From an uncultured Fidelibacterota bacterium (GTDB taxonomy: Bacteria > Fidelibacterota > Marinisomatia > Marinisomatales > Marinisomataceae): a stretch of DNA of 64,000 bases. Each line of letters begins with the position of its first letter. Position 1 is the stretch's first letter. Under the pieces are notes generated by a model. It saw nothing but the letters and a program-made list of their open reading frames with translations. It was not told the origin of the DNA and did not search any database. The translations under genes and the position numbers were made by a program. Location of the stretch: assembly GCA_902578385.1 (NCBI GenBank), contig CACHCR010000002.1:62001-126000 (forward strand), in the 5' to 3' direction. Below, piece by piece: positions 38,748 through 46,962 of the stretch.

Positions 38748-38820
38748 TCCGGAGTAGCTCAGTTGGTAGAGCGAGTGACTGTTAATCACCAGGTCGGGGG
38801 TTCGAGTCCCTCCTCCGGAG
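38748..38820 (+). tRNA. tRNA-Asn (GTT)
   Basis: 73-nt cloverleaf: acceptor TCCGGAG pairs with CTCCGGA, D-arm GCTC-AGTTGGTA-GAGC, anticodon loop CTGTTAA with anticodon GTT, T-arm GGGGGTTCGAGTCCCTC, discriminator G at 38820 as expected for tRNA-Asn. The 3' CCA is not encoded (GCATC follows). The phoB-like start codon lies only 5 nt downstream, and its Shine-Dalgarno GGAG is the end of this tRNA. Confidence 0.97.
38817..38820 (+). promoter_or_regulatory. Shine-Dalgarno of the response regulator inside tRNA-Asn
   Basis: GGAG at 38817-38820 is the 3' end of the acceptor stem plus the discriminator base of tRNA-Asn, and stands 5 nt before the ATG at 38826, an ideal spacing. No other ribosome site exists, because the ATG follows the tRNA directly. 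tRNA 3' processing would remove it from the mRNA. Confidence 0.6.
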
Positions 38821-38825
38821 CATCT

Positions 38826-39521
38826 ATGTCAGATAAAAAAAATATAAAATTAGTGATTATTGAAGATGACAAAGATATTCGCGAATTACTTTCATATAAT
38901 ATTTCAAGTTTAGGCTACCAAGTGCATTCATTTTCAAATGGAGAATCTGGACTAAAGTATCTTAGAAATAATAAGTCCAATTTGGTTCTTTTAGATTTAA
39001 TGCTTCCAGGTATTAATGGATACGATATTTGTAGAATTATCAAAAGTGACCCCAAATTAAAAAATCTTTTGATAATAATGCTTACAGCTAAAGGAAGTGA
39101 AGCTGACATTGTAAAAGGTTTGGAATTGGGAGCAGATGATTACATAGTTAAACCATTTTCTGGTTCAGTTCTTTCTGCTAGAATTGCTGCTGTTTTGAGA
39201 AGAGTCAAAAAAACAGATTCAAAAATTTTAAACTTTGGTAGCTTAAAAATAGATATTGGTAAACATCAAGTCAGTGTAAATAATTCTATAATAGATTTAA
39301 CATTTAGTGAGTTTGAAATTTTAAGTATGCTTGCCCAAAATCCTGGTTTGGTGTATACCAGATCTCAAATAATTGACTCTATTAGAGGAGATAATTATCC
39401 TGCTACTGATAGAACAATTGATTTTCAAATTGTAGGATTAAGAAAAAAATTATCTACTGCAAAAAAATATATTAAAACTATTAGGGGTATAGGATATAAG
39501 TTTAATGATGAAAAAGATTAA
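38826..39521 (+). CDS. phoB: PhoB-like response regulator (OmpR family)
   Basis: 231 residues. Receiver domain with acidic pocket EDDKD, phospho-acceptor Asp in LLDLMLPG (about residue 55) and conserved Lys in IVKPFSG; C-terminal winged-helix DNA-binding domain with LTFSEFEILSMLAQNPG, SRSQIID-type segment and DRTIDFQIVGLRKKL. I start it at ATG 38826; the ORF-track start at 38763 lies inside the tRNA gene and is rejected. The PhoB assignment rests on the PhoR-like partner and the nearby phosphate genes (phoU, PiT). It overlaps the kinase gene by up to 17 bp. Confidence 0.88.
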   Translation: MSDKKNIKLVIIEDDKDIRELLSYNISSLGYQVHSFSNGESGLKYLRNNKSNLVLLDLMLPGINGYDICRIIKSDPKLKNLLIIMLTAKGSEADIVKGLELGADDYIVKPFSGSVLSARIAAVLRRVKKTDSKILNFGSLKIDIGKHQVSVNNSIIDLTFSEFEILSMLAQNPGLVYTRSQIIDSIRGDNYPATDRTIDFQIVGLRKKLSTAKKYIKTIRGIGYKFNDEKD

Positions 39522-40545
39522 TACTTCGATTAATGATTTAAAGTCAGTTCTTGATACTATACAATCGGGTGTTATTTCTATAAATAAAGATAAATTTTTA
39601 ATTTTTTATAACGATAAAGCAAAAAGAATATTTTCTTTATCTGAAGCATTCATTGGAAAACCAATATCAGGTATTGTTAGAAATCCCAAAATATTAAACT
39701 TCATTGAGCAATCAATGAAAGCTATTGAAAATCAAAATGAAATTAAAACCTTTGAAGAAGACTTTTTTATTGATGCTTCTCAATCCTTTGATGCAAAAGT
39801 AACTTTTTTGAAAGTTGAAGCATCCGCTAAGACAAAATATTTAATTGTTTTTAATGATATATCATCTATCACACAAGCACAGAACTCACAAAGAGAGTTT
39901 GTTGAAAATGTATCTCATGAACTTAGAACTCCAATCACTTCTATTTTAGCAGCGACTGAAACTATTCCTACAGAAACCCCATTTAGAGATATAATAATTA
40001 GACAATCTTTGAGAATGAATGAAATAATTGATGATTTGTTGCAGCTTTCTATGCTAGAAAACAATTCTGATTTTAATATTCATAAAGAAGAGATTAGTCT
40101 GAGCGATTTAATTTTATTTTCGGTTGAATCTGTAAAACACCTCGCGGATAAAAAAAATATAGATATTGAACAGCCTAAAGATTTTAATTGTTGCAATTTA
40201 AAGGTTGATATAAGCCTTATTCAAAATGCATTATCCAATATTTTAAAAAATGCAATTATGTATTCAAATCAAAATAGCAAAATCAATATTATTTTGTCCA
40301 GTCAAAAAGATTCATGCATTATTGAAATAATTGATAATGGAAAAGGCATAAAAAAAGAAAATATTAAGAATATATTTAATAGATTTTTTAGAGAAGAGTC
40401 CTCAAGAAGTAGAGATTATGGAGGTTTAGGCTTGGGATTACCAATTGTAAAAAAAATTCTGAATCTACACAATGGAGATATCACCATACATAGTGAGATA
40501 GACAAAGGAACTTCTGTAAAAATATTTTTACCCATTCAAATGTAA
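39505..40545 (+). CDS. phoR: PhoR-like histidine kinase, no membrane segment
   Basis: 346 residues. A PAS-like sensor (residues ~10-125) is followed by the H-box VENVSHELRTPITSI (His near 138), N-box region and GLGLGLPIVKKI ATP lid. The closeness to the PhoB-like gene and the FVENVSHELRTPI wording are typical of PhoR. Unlike most PhoR proteins it has no transmembrane helix or periplasmic loop, so it would be a soluble kinase reading a cytoplasmic or membrane-associated signal, perhaps through PhoU. Start at 39505 (or ATG 39508). Confidence 0.88.
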   Translation: MMKKINTSINDLKSVLDTIQSGVISINKDKFLIFYNDKAKRIFSLSEAFIGKPISGIVRNPKILNFIEQSMKAIENQNEIKTFEEDFFIDASQSFDAKVTFLKVEASAKTKYLIVFNDISSITQAQNSQREFVENVSHELRTPITSILAATETIPTETPFRDIIIRQSLRMNEIIDDLLQLSMLENNSDFNIHKEEISLSDLILFSVESVKHLADKKNIDIEQPKDFNCCNLKVDISLIQNALSNILKNAIMYSNQNSKINIILSSQKDSCIIEIIDNGKGIKKENIKNIFNRFFREESSRSRDYGGLGLGLPIVKKILNLHNGDITIHSEIDKGTSVKIFLPIQM

Positions 40546-40567
40546 TCCTAACATAAGCTTTTTACAT
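40545..40567 (+). promoter_or_regulatory. Candidate PHO-box-like site before TonB receptor gene
   Basis: ATCCTAACATA at 40545-40555 is identical to the first 11-mer found before phoU. A second weaker TTACAT follows at 40562-40567, not in the strict 11-bp phase. It starts at the stop codon of the kinase gene, about 30 bp before the TTG start. Proposed target of the PhoB-like regulator; unproven. Confidence 0.4.
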
Positions 40568-40595
40568 TTCTGCAAATTTAAAAGGAGATGTAAAA

Positions 40596-43451
40596 TTGAG
40601 AATACTTCAAGTATTATTTTTATCGTTAAGTTTCGTTTTTTGTCAAGATTTATCTGTTCTAACTGGTACTGTCACCGATAAGGACTCCGGAAAAGCACTA
40701 GTCGGTGTAAATATCATTATTGAAGATTCAGATAATGGTACTGCTTCCGATTTAAATGGCTCCTATACAATTTTTATTCAACCTGGTGAAGTTGTATTAA
40801 ATGTTTCTTATATAGGTTATAAGTCAGAAAGATTCTCAATAGGTCTAATCGAAGGACAAAATAATTTTAATATTGCTTTATCAATAAATGCCGTACAGTT
40901 ATCTGGGGTTGAGGTGACTGGTCAAGCAGTCGATGGTAGCGATATAAGCATGATGATTGACAGAAAAGAATCATCTAATGTTGAAGATGCAATTAGTTTA
41001 GAAAGAATGTCTAAAGCGGGGGATTCTAATGCAGCAGACGCTTTTAGAAGAGTGACTGGAGTTTCTGTAGTTGATAATATTGTTGCTGTAAGAGGACTGG
41101 GTGATAGGTATACAAATACCCAATTAAATAATTCTGATTTAGCTACCCCAGAACCTGAAAAAAGAGCTGTTCCTTTAGATCTTTTTTCCATTTCAATTAT
41201 TTCTGGATTGAGTGCAAAAAAAACTTTTACTCCTGACTTACCTGGAACTTTTGCTGGAGGGGTTGTAAATATTAAAACTTTAGCATATCCAGATAGAAAA
41301 ATAATGAAGCTAAAATTTGGCGCTGGTACAATATCATCAATTGATAATAGTAGATTTAGAACTTCGAATAATGGAATTAATTTCTTTGGTATAGATGGAA
41401 ATGACAATAAAATGCCTGACGTTCCAAAAGATTTTTGGTTGTCAGAGTTTAGATATCCATTAACATCTGGATCAACTAATCCACAAAACTATACTTCTTC
41501 ACAATGGCGTGAATTACTATCAATAAATACAAATAAATTCAAACAAAATTATCGTTTTAAATCAAAAAGTACCAGTCCTCAGATTTCATTTGGTGTTGAA
41601 AATGGTCAAAAGTTTAATAGTTCAAATGGTAATTATGAGTATGGATACTTTATAAATTATTCCTTTGGTAATTCTTATGATTTTGAAGATGAAAATATTG
41701 GTAGATATTATGATAATACAACACTATCAAGATATTTAAATCTCCAAAGAGAAACATCAATTTATAATGCCAACCATGTATTAAACATGAGTACAGGTTT
41801 AAAATATTTACAAGATCACAAGTTTAAATTATCTTTTTTATTTAGTCATAAAGCTAGCGATAAATTATCTTATGCTTCTGGGGTACTTAAAAATTTAGAA
41901 GATGCAGTATCTATTCAACATTATTATAGTGAAAAATCTCTATCAAATTTGTCTCTGGAAGGGAATAGCATATTTTATTCTTCAAATCCAAGTGAACTTG
42001 ATTGGTCAATAAATTTAGGTTCTGCCTCATTGTACGAACCAGATGTTGCCTCTCATACTTACTCTAGACAAAGCACATTAAATCCTTACACCGTTGATGT
42101 AAGCAGTACGTCACCTGGTTTAAGATTTTGGGCTGATGGAGATGATACAAATAATAGTTTAGATTTGTCTTACAAAGTTCAATTTGAAAACTTTCAATTG
42201 AAAAGTGGACTTAGAATTCAACAAAGAGATAGAACTTTTAAGAAAAGAATTTTTTATTATACTCATTCCACCGGGACATGGCCAAACAATATTCTTGAGG
42301 TTAATGATAATGATTTTGGAAGATCATTTGACGAAGCAAACTTTTTTGATGGGAATAGTGGTTTAATTATTGTTGAAGAAGCAGCTCAGCTTGCAAGAGC
42401 TGCATACAATGCGGATGAAAAGACAAATGCAATTTTCTCAATGATTGAAAGAAAATTTGATTCTTTTGATATACCAATTACTTTTATTGGTGGTATTAGA
42501 TATGAAATGTATACATTAGACCTTAGGCCATATAATACCGTTACTGGTCAAACGTATGTTAACCCTTACAACAATCCTACACAAGAGCCAACACTTGTAG
42601 ATATTGATGAAAATTATGTACTTCCTTCTATCAATTTTATTTTAGATACTTCAAAGGATTCAAAAGTACGATTTTCGTTATCTCAAACTGTTGCAAGAGC
42701 AGAATTTAGAGAATATGCACCTCTTGAATATCAGGCATTTTATGGAGATGATCAATATATTGGAGTCCCGACACTAGAGCAATCAGAAGTCACAAATTTT
42801 GATCTAAGATACGAGGCATATCCATCCGTAGGTGAAGTATGGTCGGTTTCATTATTTGCTAAAGATATGCAAAAACCCGTTGAAGAGGTATTATTAGTAA
42901 ATGTTGAAAGATCATATAGTATGTATAATAATGCAAAATCTGCAGAGATTTATGGATTAGAGTTTGATATTAGGAAGAAGATAAATTTATTTCCATCATC
43001 AAGCGCTACCCAAATTTTAACTGCAAACGCTACACTATCATCATCAGATGTTGAGGTAAATGATTTTGTGGTTTCTCCATTTGCAGTGACTCCAATTGAA
43101 GATCAAACTAATAGGCCATTAATGGGTCATTCAGAATTTTTAGGGAATCTTTCCTTGGATACAATTCTTAGTTCAGGATATGAAATTTCACTTTCTTATA
43201 ATGGTTTTAGTGAAAGAATTATTAAAGTAGGGGATGTAACAGGACATTATTTTGAAGCACCTTTTCATTCTTTAAATTTTACTTCAAAGAAAAAATTTGA
43301 AAATGGATTATCAGTTAGTGTTAAAGCAAAGAATCTTTTAAACAGCAATATTAAACACTATCTAAAAACTGATACTGGAAATAAGTTAGATACAAAGATG
43401 CTTGAACCAGGTATATCTATATCTTTAAGTATGACTTACGATTTTAATTAA
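40596..43451 (+). CDS. TonB-dependent outer-membrane receptor with carboxypeptidase-regulatory domain
   Basis: 951 residues. Signal peptide (LFLSLSFVFCQ) then a CarboxypepD_reg-like domain (LTGTVTDKDSGKALVGVNIII, residues ~22-105), plug domain (GVSVVDNIVAVRGLGDRYTNTQLN, FTPDLPGTFAGGVVNI) and a 22-strand-type barrel ending in SMTYDFN, with a terminal aromatic-containing strand. Imports a ligand across the outer membrane with TonB-ExbBD energy. The start is TTG with a strong AAAGGAG site 8 nt upstream. Position between phoBR and the lipoprotein/phoU/PiT genes suggests that phosphate or a phosphate ester is the ligand; this is inference. Confidence 0.92.
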   Translation: MRILQVLFLSLSFVFCQDLSVLTGTVTDKDSGKALVGVNIIIEDSDNGTASDLNGSYTIFIQPGEVVLNVSYIGYKSERFSIGLIEGQNNFNIALSINAVQLSGVEVTGQAVDGSDISMMIDRKESSNVEDAISLERMSKAGDSNAADAFRRVTGVSVVDNIVAVRGLGDRYTNTQLNNSDLATPEPEKRAVPLDLFSISIISGLSAKKTFTPDLPGTFAGGVVNIKTLAYPDRKIMKLKFGAGTISSIDNSRFRTSNNGINFFGIDGNDNKMPDVPKDFWLSEFRYPLTSGSTNPQNYTSSQWRELLSINTNKFKQNYRFKSKSTSPQISFGVENGQKFNSSNGNYEYGYFINYSFGNSYDFEDENIGRYYDNTTLSRYLNLQRETSIYNANHVLNMSTGLKYLQDHKFKLSFLFSHKASDKLSYASGVLKNLEDAVSIQHYYSEKSLSNLSLEGNSIFYSSNPSELDWSINLGSASLYEPDVASHTYSRQSTLNPYTVDVSSTSPGLRFWADGDDTNNSLDLSYKVQFENFQLKSGLRIQQRDRTFKKRIFYYTHSTGTWPNNILEVNDNDFGRSFDEANFFDGNSGLIIVEEAAQLARAAYNADEKTNAIFSMIERKFDSFDIPITFIGGIRYEMYTLDLRPYNTVTGQTYVNPYNNPTQEPTLVDIDENYVLPSINFILDTSKDSKVRFSLSQTVARAEFREYAPLEYQAFYGDDQYIGVPTLEQSEVTNFDLRYEAYPSVGEVWSVSLFAKDMQKPVEEVLLVNVERSYSMYNNAKSAEIYGLEFDIRKKINLFPSSSATQILTANATLSSSDVEVNDFVVSPFAVTPIEDQTNRPLMGHSEFLGNLSLDTILSSGYEISLSYNGFSERIIKVGDVTGHYFEAPFHSLNFTSKKKFENGLSVSVKAKNLLNSNIKHYLKTDTGNKLDTKMLEPGISISLSMTYDFN

Positions 43452-43453
43452 AA

Positions 43454-43486
43454 ATTCAAACATAATTCTAACAAACTTCAAATAGC
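43454..43486 (+). promoter_or_regulatory. Candidate PHO-box-like triple 11-mer before lipoprotein gene
   Basis: Three abutting 11-mers: ATTCAAACATA, ATTCTAACAAA, CTTCAAATAGC. The first two differ at three positions and match the ATCCTAACATA seen before phoU and the TonB receptor. The 11-bp period is that of PhoB direct-repeat binding sites. Located 75 bp before the lipoprotein ATG. The CTAACA core echoes CTGTCA of the E. coli PHO box. Confidence 0.5.
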
Positions 43487-43561
43487 AAACTCAATTTGTA
43501 AATCTATTTTTTCATAGTGGAATTTTTCCGCACATTTTAATGGTAAAAAAAGGATAAGAAA

Positions 43562-45145
43562 ATGAATAGTAAAAAAATCATATTATCGATTTTTGCAAGT
43601 GTATTTCTTTTTACATCATGTGAAGACGATTCAGAGACTGTAGATAATACTACTCTTCCTCCATCTGCACAGGCATTCAACGCTGAGCATGTGATGGGAA
43701 CATTAACCTATAATTTTTCTATTTCAGATTCTCAGGCTGCATCTGTTGGTACTGGTACTGGAGTAGCATATTCATGGGATTTTAATGGTGAAGCAACTGC
43801 TGTTGCTGCAAGTGGTTCACACACATTCTCTTCAAGAGGTTTAAAAACTGTTACATTAACAGTTACTACAACCGGTTTAGATGGTACTACAACTTTGACA
43901 GATTCATATTCAATGGATATGAATGTTGAAAGAAGTTTGTACGGAGATGTTACTTCAGATTTAGATTTAGATGGTGATTATGTACTTTCTGGCCAACTTC
44001 AAGTCAAAGATGGTGCAACCTTAACAATTGCAGCTGGATCTAACATTTATGCATTATCAGATGATGGTAATGGAAACGCTCCTGCAATCGTAGTATGGCA
44101 AGGTGGAATGATTGAAGCAGTAGGTACTGCTAGTGCTCCAATTATCATGACATCAATTATTGCAAGAGACGAACCAGACAGACTTCCAATTGTTGGTGGT
44201 AGAGCATGGGGTGGATTAATTGTCTGTGGTTATGCACCAATTCAAGGCGGTGGAACTAGAACCGTTGAGGGTGTTGCTTCAGTACCTTATGGAGGTACAG
44301 ATGCTGCTGATGACTCTGGAACATTAAGATATGTTTCAGTTCGTTATGGTGGTAGAGCAATTGCTCCAGATAATGAAATTAATGGTATTACATTAGCTGG
44401 TGTTGGAACTGGAACAGAAGTTAGTTACTGTGAAGTAGCTTATAACTTTGATGACGGTTTTGAAATGTTTGGTGGAACTGTTGATTTAAGATACTGTATG
44501 GTATACAAAGTTGGCGACGACGGATTTGATACAGACACCGGATACCAAGGAACAGGACAATTCCTAGTTGTAGTTAGAGGAGCAACCTCAAATAGAGGTC
44601 ATGAAATGGATGGAAGAAACAGCAGCCAAGCTGCAGACGATTCATTTCCTAAATTTTCTAATGTAACAATTGTAGGAAATAACAGCGGATCTTCTGAAGA
44701 TGAGTCTTTAAGATTAAGAGAAGGAACTGCTGGCCAATTCCAAAATTATATGTTAGTAAATCAGCAAAGAAGAGGCTTCCGTGCAACTAATGAAGATGGA
44801 AATTTAGATGGAACATTTGTTGTAAATGGTTCAACTCCTCCTTCAGATGATGCTGATGGAAGATACATCTGGTTAGACCCTTTAAATGTTATGGATGATG
44901 TACCTGAGCCTGCAACAGTTGCAGCTACTGATGGAACAGATCCGGGTGCTAGCTTTACATTTAATGTACAAGATGGTAATACTGGTGTAACAGAAGCAAA
45001 CTTGCTTCCAACAACCGAGTTTACAGGATCAACTCCAACTGAAGCTAGTATGGATGCATCTGCAACATTTGTTGGTGCTTTAAAAGCTGGTTTCAACGAT
45101 GATGCTTTTGATGGCTGGACAGTATGGTCGGAAGAAAGTCAATAA
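43562..45145 (+). CDS. Secreted lipoprotein, PKD-like plus right-handed beta-helix type
   Basis: 527 residues with a lipoprotein signal peptide (FASVFLFTSCEDD). Residues ~45-130 look like a PKD/Ig-like domain (AYSWDFNGEATAVAASGSHTFSSRG); the rest has the repeating beta pattern of a large family found beside TonB receptors in FCB bacteria (WGGLIVCGYAPIQ, LRYVSVRYGGRAI, FDDGFEMFGGTVDLRYC, VGDDGFDTD). Codon use is more GC-rich at third positions than its neighbours and a strong terminator follows, both hints of high expression. Probably an outer-surface ligand-capture partner of the TonB receptor. Function unproven. Confidence 0.8.
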   Translation: MNSKKIILSIFASVFLFTSCEDDSETVDNTTLPPSAQAFNAEHVMGTLTYNFSISDSQAASVGTGTGVAYSWDFNGEATAVAASGSHTFSSRGLKTVTLTVTTTGLDGTTTLTDSYSMDMNVERSLYGDVTSDLDLDGDYVLSGQLQVKDGATLTIAAGSNIYALSDDGNGNAPAIVVWQGGMIEAVGTASAPIIMTSIIARDEPDRLPIVGGRAWGGLIVCGYAPIQGGGTRTVEGVASVPYGGTDAADDSGTLRYVSVRYGGRAIAPDNEINGITLAGVGTGTEVSYCEVAYNFDDGFEMFGGTVDLRYCMVYKVGDDGFDTDTGYQGTGQFLVVVRGATSNRGHEMDGRNSSQAADDSFPKFSNVTIVGNNSGSSEDESLRLREGTAGQFQNYMLVNQQRRGFRATNEDGNLDGTFVVNGSTPPSDDADGRYIWLDPLNVMDDVPEPATVAATDGTDPGASFTFNVQDGNTGVTEANLLPTTEFTGSTPTEASMDASATFVGALKAGFNDDAFDGWTVWSEESQ

Positions 45146-45197
45146 TATTAATTTAACTTATAGTAATATAACATCTCCTATTGTGAATATTACTTAG

Positions 45198-45230
45198 AAA
45201 AGAGGGAAGATTTTTCTTCCCTCTTTTTTT
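45198..45230 (+). terminator. Rho-independent terminator after lipoprotein gene
   Basis: Perfect 9-bp stem GAGGGAAGA / TCTTCCCTC with a TTTT loop, extended by A:T pairs, followed by a run of seven T. It ends the lipoprotein transcript and separates it from phoU. Confidence 0.93.
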
Positions 45231-45236
45231 ATTTCA

Positions 45237-45258
45237 ATCCTAACATAATCCTAAATAT
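45237..45258 (+). promoter_or_regulatory. Candidate PHO-box-like tandem 11-mer before phoU
   Basis: ATCCTAACATA followed immediately by ATCCTAAATAT: two 11-mers identical at 8 of 11 positions with exact 11-bp period, 29 bp before the phoU ATG. A TATATT element at 45275-45280 could be the -10, which would put the transcript start almost at the ATG. Proposed site for the PhoB-like regulator. Confidence 0.5.
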
Positions 45259-45287
45259 TTTTTTGTACTTTTCCTATATTATGGAGT

Positions 45288-45941
45288 ATGAATTTGCCTG
45301 ACAGAATACAAGATTTAAACTATAATTTATTAAAACTAAGCTCGTTAGTTGAAACGAATATTAAAGATGCGTTTAGTGCAATAGAAAAAAAAGATTTAGA
45401 TAAATCTAAAACTGTAGTCAATGTTGATTCTAAAATAAATATGATGGAAGTCGAAATAGAAAAAGAAGTCAACGAAATTATTGAAAAATTCCATCCTACT
45501 GATTCAGATTTGCGATATTTATTAGCTGCTTTGAAAATTAATAATGAGCTTGAAAGAATAGGAGATTATGCAACCAATATAGCTAGAAATACCCAGTTTA
45601 TGGTTGAAAATCCAGATTTAGAATTACCTAAAATTCTAGCACATTCAGCTGAAACTTTAACTTCAATGTTAAATGATGTTATTAATGCCTTTATTTTATC
45701 AGATGAAGCAAAAGCATTTAAAGTTATTGAAATGGATGATATTATTGATAACAATAATAGAGAGATATTTACTCTTTTTAAAGAGAAAGCCAAAAGTAAT
45801 TCCGAATTCTTAAGACAATTTATTGTTTTTACGAACATTTCTCGATACGTTGAAAGAGCTGCAGATCACACAACTAATATAGCTGAGGATATTATTTTTC
45901 AAATTAATGGTAAAATAGTAAGACACGATGAAACAATTTAA
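45288..45941 (+). CDS. phoU: PhoU-like phosphate signalling protein
   Basis: 217 residues, all-helical. NNELERIGDYATNIARNTQFM and the later ISRYVERAADHTTNIAEDIIF are the two E-R-x-x-D-x-x-x-N metal-cluster motifs that define PhoU. PhoU links phosphate transporter state to PhoR and restrains the Pho response. It is directly upstream of the PiT-like permease, 22 bp apart, so the two are one operon. The GGAG is only 1 nt from the ATG, so initiation may not use a standard ribosome site. Normal family length. Confidence 0.93.
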   Translation: MNLPDRIQDLNYNLLKLSSLVETNIKDAFSAIEKKDLDKSKTVVNVDSKINMMEVEIEKEVNEIIEKFHPTDSDLRYLLAALKINNELERIGDYATNIARNTQFMVENPDLELPKILAHSAETLTSMLNDVINAFILSDEAKAFKVIEMDDIIDNNNREIFTLFKEKAKSNSEFLRQFIVFTNISRYVERAADHTTNIAEDIIFQINGKIVRHDETI

Positions 45942-45962
45942 ATATTTAATAATCAGCTTATA

Positions 45963-46946
45963 ATGGACTTTTTAACATTATGGTCTTTTTTAGGATTTTT
46001 GTTTGCTGTGTATGCAGTTACTGCGAATGATAGTATTCAGACTCTAGGTACTTACATCGCATCTAACAGAGCTGACGTCAAGTGGTACTGGATGTTTGCT
46101 TATATGGGATCAATTTTTGTATTTACTATGATTCAAGGCTTTAATGCTGGAGACCCTGCTTTTGGTAGATTAACCGAATTCCCAGAAATTGAAATCATGT
46201 GGTATCATGCATTAGCACCACTTGTTTTAGTTGTTTTAACTAGAGTAAAAATTCCTGTATCAACTACTTTCTTAGTTTTATCTGTTTTTGCTGCTAGCGT
46301 TGATGGTCTTATGGAAAAAATGCTTTTAAAAAGTTTTGTTGGATATGGAGTTTCATTTGTTTTTGCATTTGCTGCATGGTATTTCATAAGTAAATATATT
46401 TTATATGAGGGTGAAAAAGGTAATAATAAGTACAATAATTACTGGAGAACTGCCCAATGGATTACAACTGGATGGCTTTGGTCAACTTGGCTTTCACATG
46501 ATATGGCAAACATTATGGTTTTCTTACCAAGATACTCATCAGTCCCTACATTAGGTTTTCAAATACTTGTAGTTGGAATGATGTTACTAGGATTAGCTTT
46601 TATGTTTTATGAAAGGGGTGGAAAAATACAAGAAATTGTATTAACTAAAACCAACACAAGATATGTTCGTTCTGCTACTTTAGTTGATTTAGTATATGTA
46701 TTTGTACTTTATTACTTTAAAGAAGTCAATGACCTTCCTATGAGTACTACATTTGTATTTATGGGCATGTTAGCAGGAAGGGAAATTGGTATTATCTTTG
46801 CTCAAGGCTATGGAACTCTTAGGTATACCAATAAAAACGTAAAAGCTATTTTTCCAATGCTTTATTCTGACTTTTTTAGACTTATGCTTGGCTTAGCTAT
46901 TAGCGTTTCTCTTGCTTATGGAATTCAATGGTATTCCAACCTATAA
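45963..46946 (+). CDS. PiT-like inorganic phosphate transporter (divergent)
   Basis: 327 residues with about ten membrane helices. It shows the inverted-repeat pattern of the PHO4/PiT family: an N-terminal signature YAVTANDSIQTLGTYIASN, where usual PiT proteins have GANDVANA-like text, and a second half with LSHDMANIMVFLP; the PxSTTF motif occurs twice (IPVSTTFLVLSV and LPMSTTFVFMGML). Imports phosphate with H+ or Na+. Directly behind phoU, which commonly controls such permeases. The degenerate first signature makes the exact substrate less certain. Confidence 0.82.
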   Translation: MDFLTLWSFLGFLFAVYAVTANDSIQTLGTYIASNRADVKWYWMFAYMGSIFVFTMIQGFNAGDPAFGRLTEFPEIEIMWYHALAPLVLVVLTRVKIPVSTTFLVLSVFAASVDGLMEKMLLKSFVGYGVSFVFAFAAWYFISKYILYEGEKGNNKYNNYWRTAQWITTGWLWSTWLSHDMANIMVFLPRYSSVPTLGFQILVVGMMLLGLAFMFYERGGKIQEIVLTKTNTRYVRSATLVDLVYVFVLYYFKEVNDLPMSTTFVFMGMLAGREIGIIFAQGYGTLRYTNKNVKAIFPMLYSDFFRLMLGLAISVSLAYGIQWYSNL

Positions 46947-46962
46947 TACTCTATTTTATCAT

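Noticed and set aside
38763-38825. N-terminal extension of the response regulator in the ORF track
   Set aside because: It is translation through the tRNA-Asn gene; the receiver domain begins properly at ATG 38826.
40922-41407. 161-codon minus-strand ORF
   Set aside because: Lies wholly inside the TonB receptor plug region, whose frame is clearly coding.
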